This document shows positions 13,543-14,358 of a stretch of DNA of 14,358 nucleotides, piece by piece. The position numbers were made by a program, and so were the translations under genes. The notes under the pieces were generated by a model. That model saw only the letters and a program-made list of their open reading frames with translations. It was not told the origin of the DNA and did not search any database. How positions within the stretch are numbered: position 1 is the first letter of the stretch; each line of letters opens with the position of its first letter. The stretch covers positions 1 through 14,358 of the forward strand of contig CAMAUG010000060.1 in assembly GCA_945861255.1 (NCBI GenBank). Direction: 5' to 3'. The stretch is from Candidatus Sulfopaludibacter sp. SbA3. Its GTDB lineage: Bacteria > Acidobacteriota > Terriglobia > Bryobacterales > Bryobacteraceae.

Positions 13543-14358
13543 TTTTCTTGATCCAAAAGAGCCACGATATCTGAAATTTCCCAGAGCTTGTCAGTTACAC
13601 CAGCGGCCATCGCTGGACTCACGCGAAGGGTTTGGTGAATGCGAACACAATTGTAGTGCATCATGTGTAGCGCAACCGCAGCGGTGTGGTTTTCGATTTT
13701 CTTGCTGAAGCCGTTCGTTAGGCGAGTGAAGCGGCGCATACCCATTCTCATGGTGAGGTTCGCTCGTTCGATATAGCTGGTGCTAACGTGCTCTGGATCG
13801 GGATAGCCTACAATGGCCTTCCGCTCACACCCGATGCACTCAGCAGGGCTGTAGCGTTTCTGTCCCTCGGAAGTCTCGCCATAAACCTTGACCAGATGTG
13901 CATAGTCAACTTCGCCACGGAAGGCACGTTCCACTGCTTGGAGGCAGACAGACAGGCCATCGCTGGTCAGTTGAATGCGATCCGCCAGTCGGCTCGCCAG
14001 GTCGCTGACAAAGATCCGTGCGGCAACGCCGTCGCGCGGGCCGATGATCCACGAGGGAATCAGTTTAGTGTCGGCATCAATCGCCGCCCATGTCCACACA
14101 TCGCCAGCAAATGGATTCTTGGCGGCGATCTCGGGCGTCACGTTCTTGGCTTTGGCGTAGCAAAATGCCCAGCACTCATCAACCTGAACCCGCTTGCACG
14201 ACAGGTTCACTAACACACGGTCTTGATATTGAGAACACGCCGCTCCTAATTCGATAAGCAGCTTTGTTACTGTGTTCTTAGCGACTCCAGTCATGCGAAC
14301 AGTGGCACGGATAGAGTTACCCTCAACCAGGGCCGCTACCACCCTGCACCGAGTCGCG
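13533..14358 (-). CDS. IS1-family transposase, N-terminus beyond window
   Basis: DDE transposase that moves the element. From the in-frame GTG at 14342 there are 269 residues, but the frame stays open to the window edge and the upstream codons (TRCRVVAALVEGNS) belong to the family's start, so the true start lies outside. A helix-turn-helix (IRATVRMTGVAKNTVTKLL) is followed by the catalytic core: VQVDECWAF gives the first Asp (55 counting from the GTG), TSDG the second (128) and YIERANLTMR the Glu (192). AECIGCERKA (168-177) is a cysteine-bearing loop before the Glu. No frameshift is needed, unlike in classical IS1 where InsA and InsB are fused by slippage. All three acidic residues are present, so the enzyme may be active. 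Confidence 0.93.
   Translation of the reverse strand, partial: ATRCRVVAALVEGNSIRATVRMTGVAKNTVTKLLIELGAACSQYQDRVLVNLSCKRVQVDECWAFCYAKAKNVTPEIAAKNPFAGDVWTWAAIDADTKLIPSWIIGPRDGVAARIFVSDLASRLADRIQLTSDGLSVCLQAVERAFRGEVDYAHLVKVYGETSEGQKRYSPAECIGCERKAIVGYPDPEHVSTSYIERANLTMRMGMRRFTRLTNGFSKKIENHTAAVALHMMHYNCVRIHQTLRVSPAMAAGVTDKLWEISDIVALLDQENSN

Larger units (their letters stand above)
13524..14358 (-). mobile_element. IS1-family insertion sequence, right part beyond window
   Basis: The element carries the transposase below and runs off the right edge. Its inner end is placed at about 13524, where ggtagtgggtcagtttgaa resembles the start of IS1-type terminal repeats (GGTnnTG...). The transposase stop lies inside this repeat. 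The second terminal repeat and the target duplication cannot be seen. The base composition is visibly lower in GC than the surrounding genes, as expected for a recent arrival. Confidence 0.72.

Overview
The window is a GC-rich stretch of bacterial chromosome. The mix of genes points to an acidobacterium of the Solibacter/Bryobacter type: a TIGR03790-family secreted protein, a very long LmbE/PIG-L protein, an SSS symporter, an M28 peptidase with a PDZ tail, and lone larE. This placement comes from gene content and general protein look only; no rRNA or marker gene is present to confirm it.

Layout from left to right. (1) Bases 66-1088, minus: holB, the DNA polymerase III delta' clamp-loader subunit, lacking every cysteine of the usual zinc module. 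(2) Bases 1336-4798, plus: a probable three-gene operon of a secreted DsbA-like thioredoxin-fold protein, a secreted M28 zinc peptidase with PA and PDZ domains, and a cytoplasmic protein I do not recognise. (3) Bases 4943-5746, minus: a membrane-anchored alpha/beta hydrolase converging on that operon. (4) A 215-base divergent spacer holding a long, nearly perfect inverted repeat. (5) Bases 5962-10322, plus: a tightly packed trio of exported PIG-L deacetylase, a 52-residue single-span membrane protein starting at a GTGA overlap, and a sodium:solute symporter. A zinc-ribbon membrane protein follows at 10374-10847. (6) Bases 10848-11431: a scar of visibly lower GC, with the first 25 codons of a VapB-type antitoxin broken off and, antisense to it, a frameshifted gene resembling immunity-type proteins. 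(7) larE (minus, 11432-12280) diverging from a TIGR03790-family gene (plus, 12363-13490). (8) An IS1-family insertion sequence from about 13524, running off the right edge.

How the genes fit together. The PIG-L/small membrane protein/SSS trio is the clearest functional unit: export of a de-N-acetylase next to a sodium-driven importer suggests trimming of an acetylated amino-sugar-like compound outside the cytoplasm, then uptake of the product. That is inference from gene order. The thioredoxin-fold/peptidase pair suggests extracytoplasmic protein handling. LarE makes the sulfur-bearing pincer of the nickel cofactor, but no larB, larC or racemase gene lies here. The right-hand third, with a broken antitoxin, a frameshifted immunity-like gene and an IS1 copy, reads as a small site of gene gain and decay rather than a working defence system. 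I found no tRNA, rRNA, CRISPR array or convincing rho-independent terminator.
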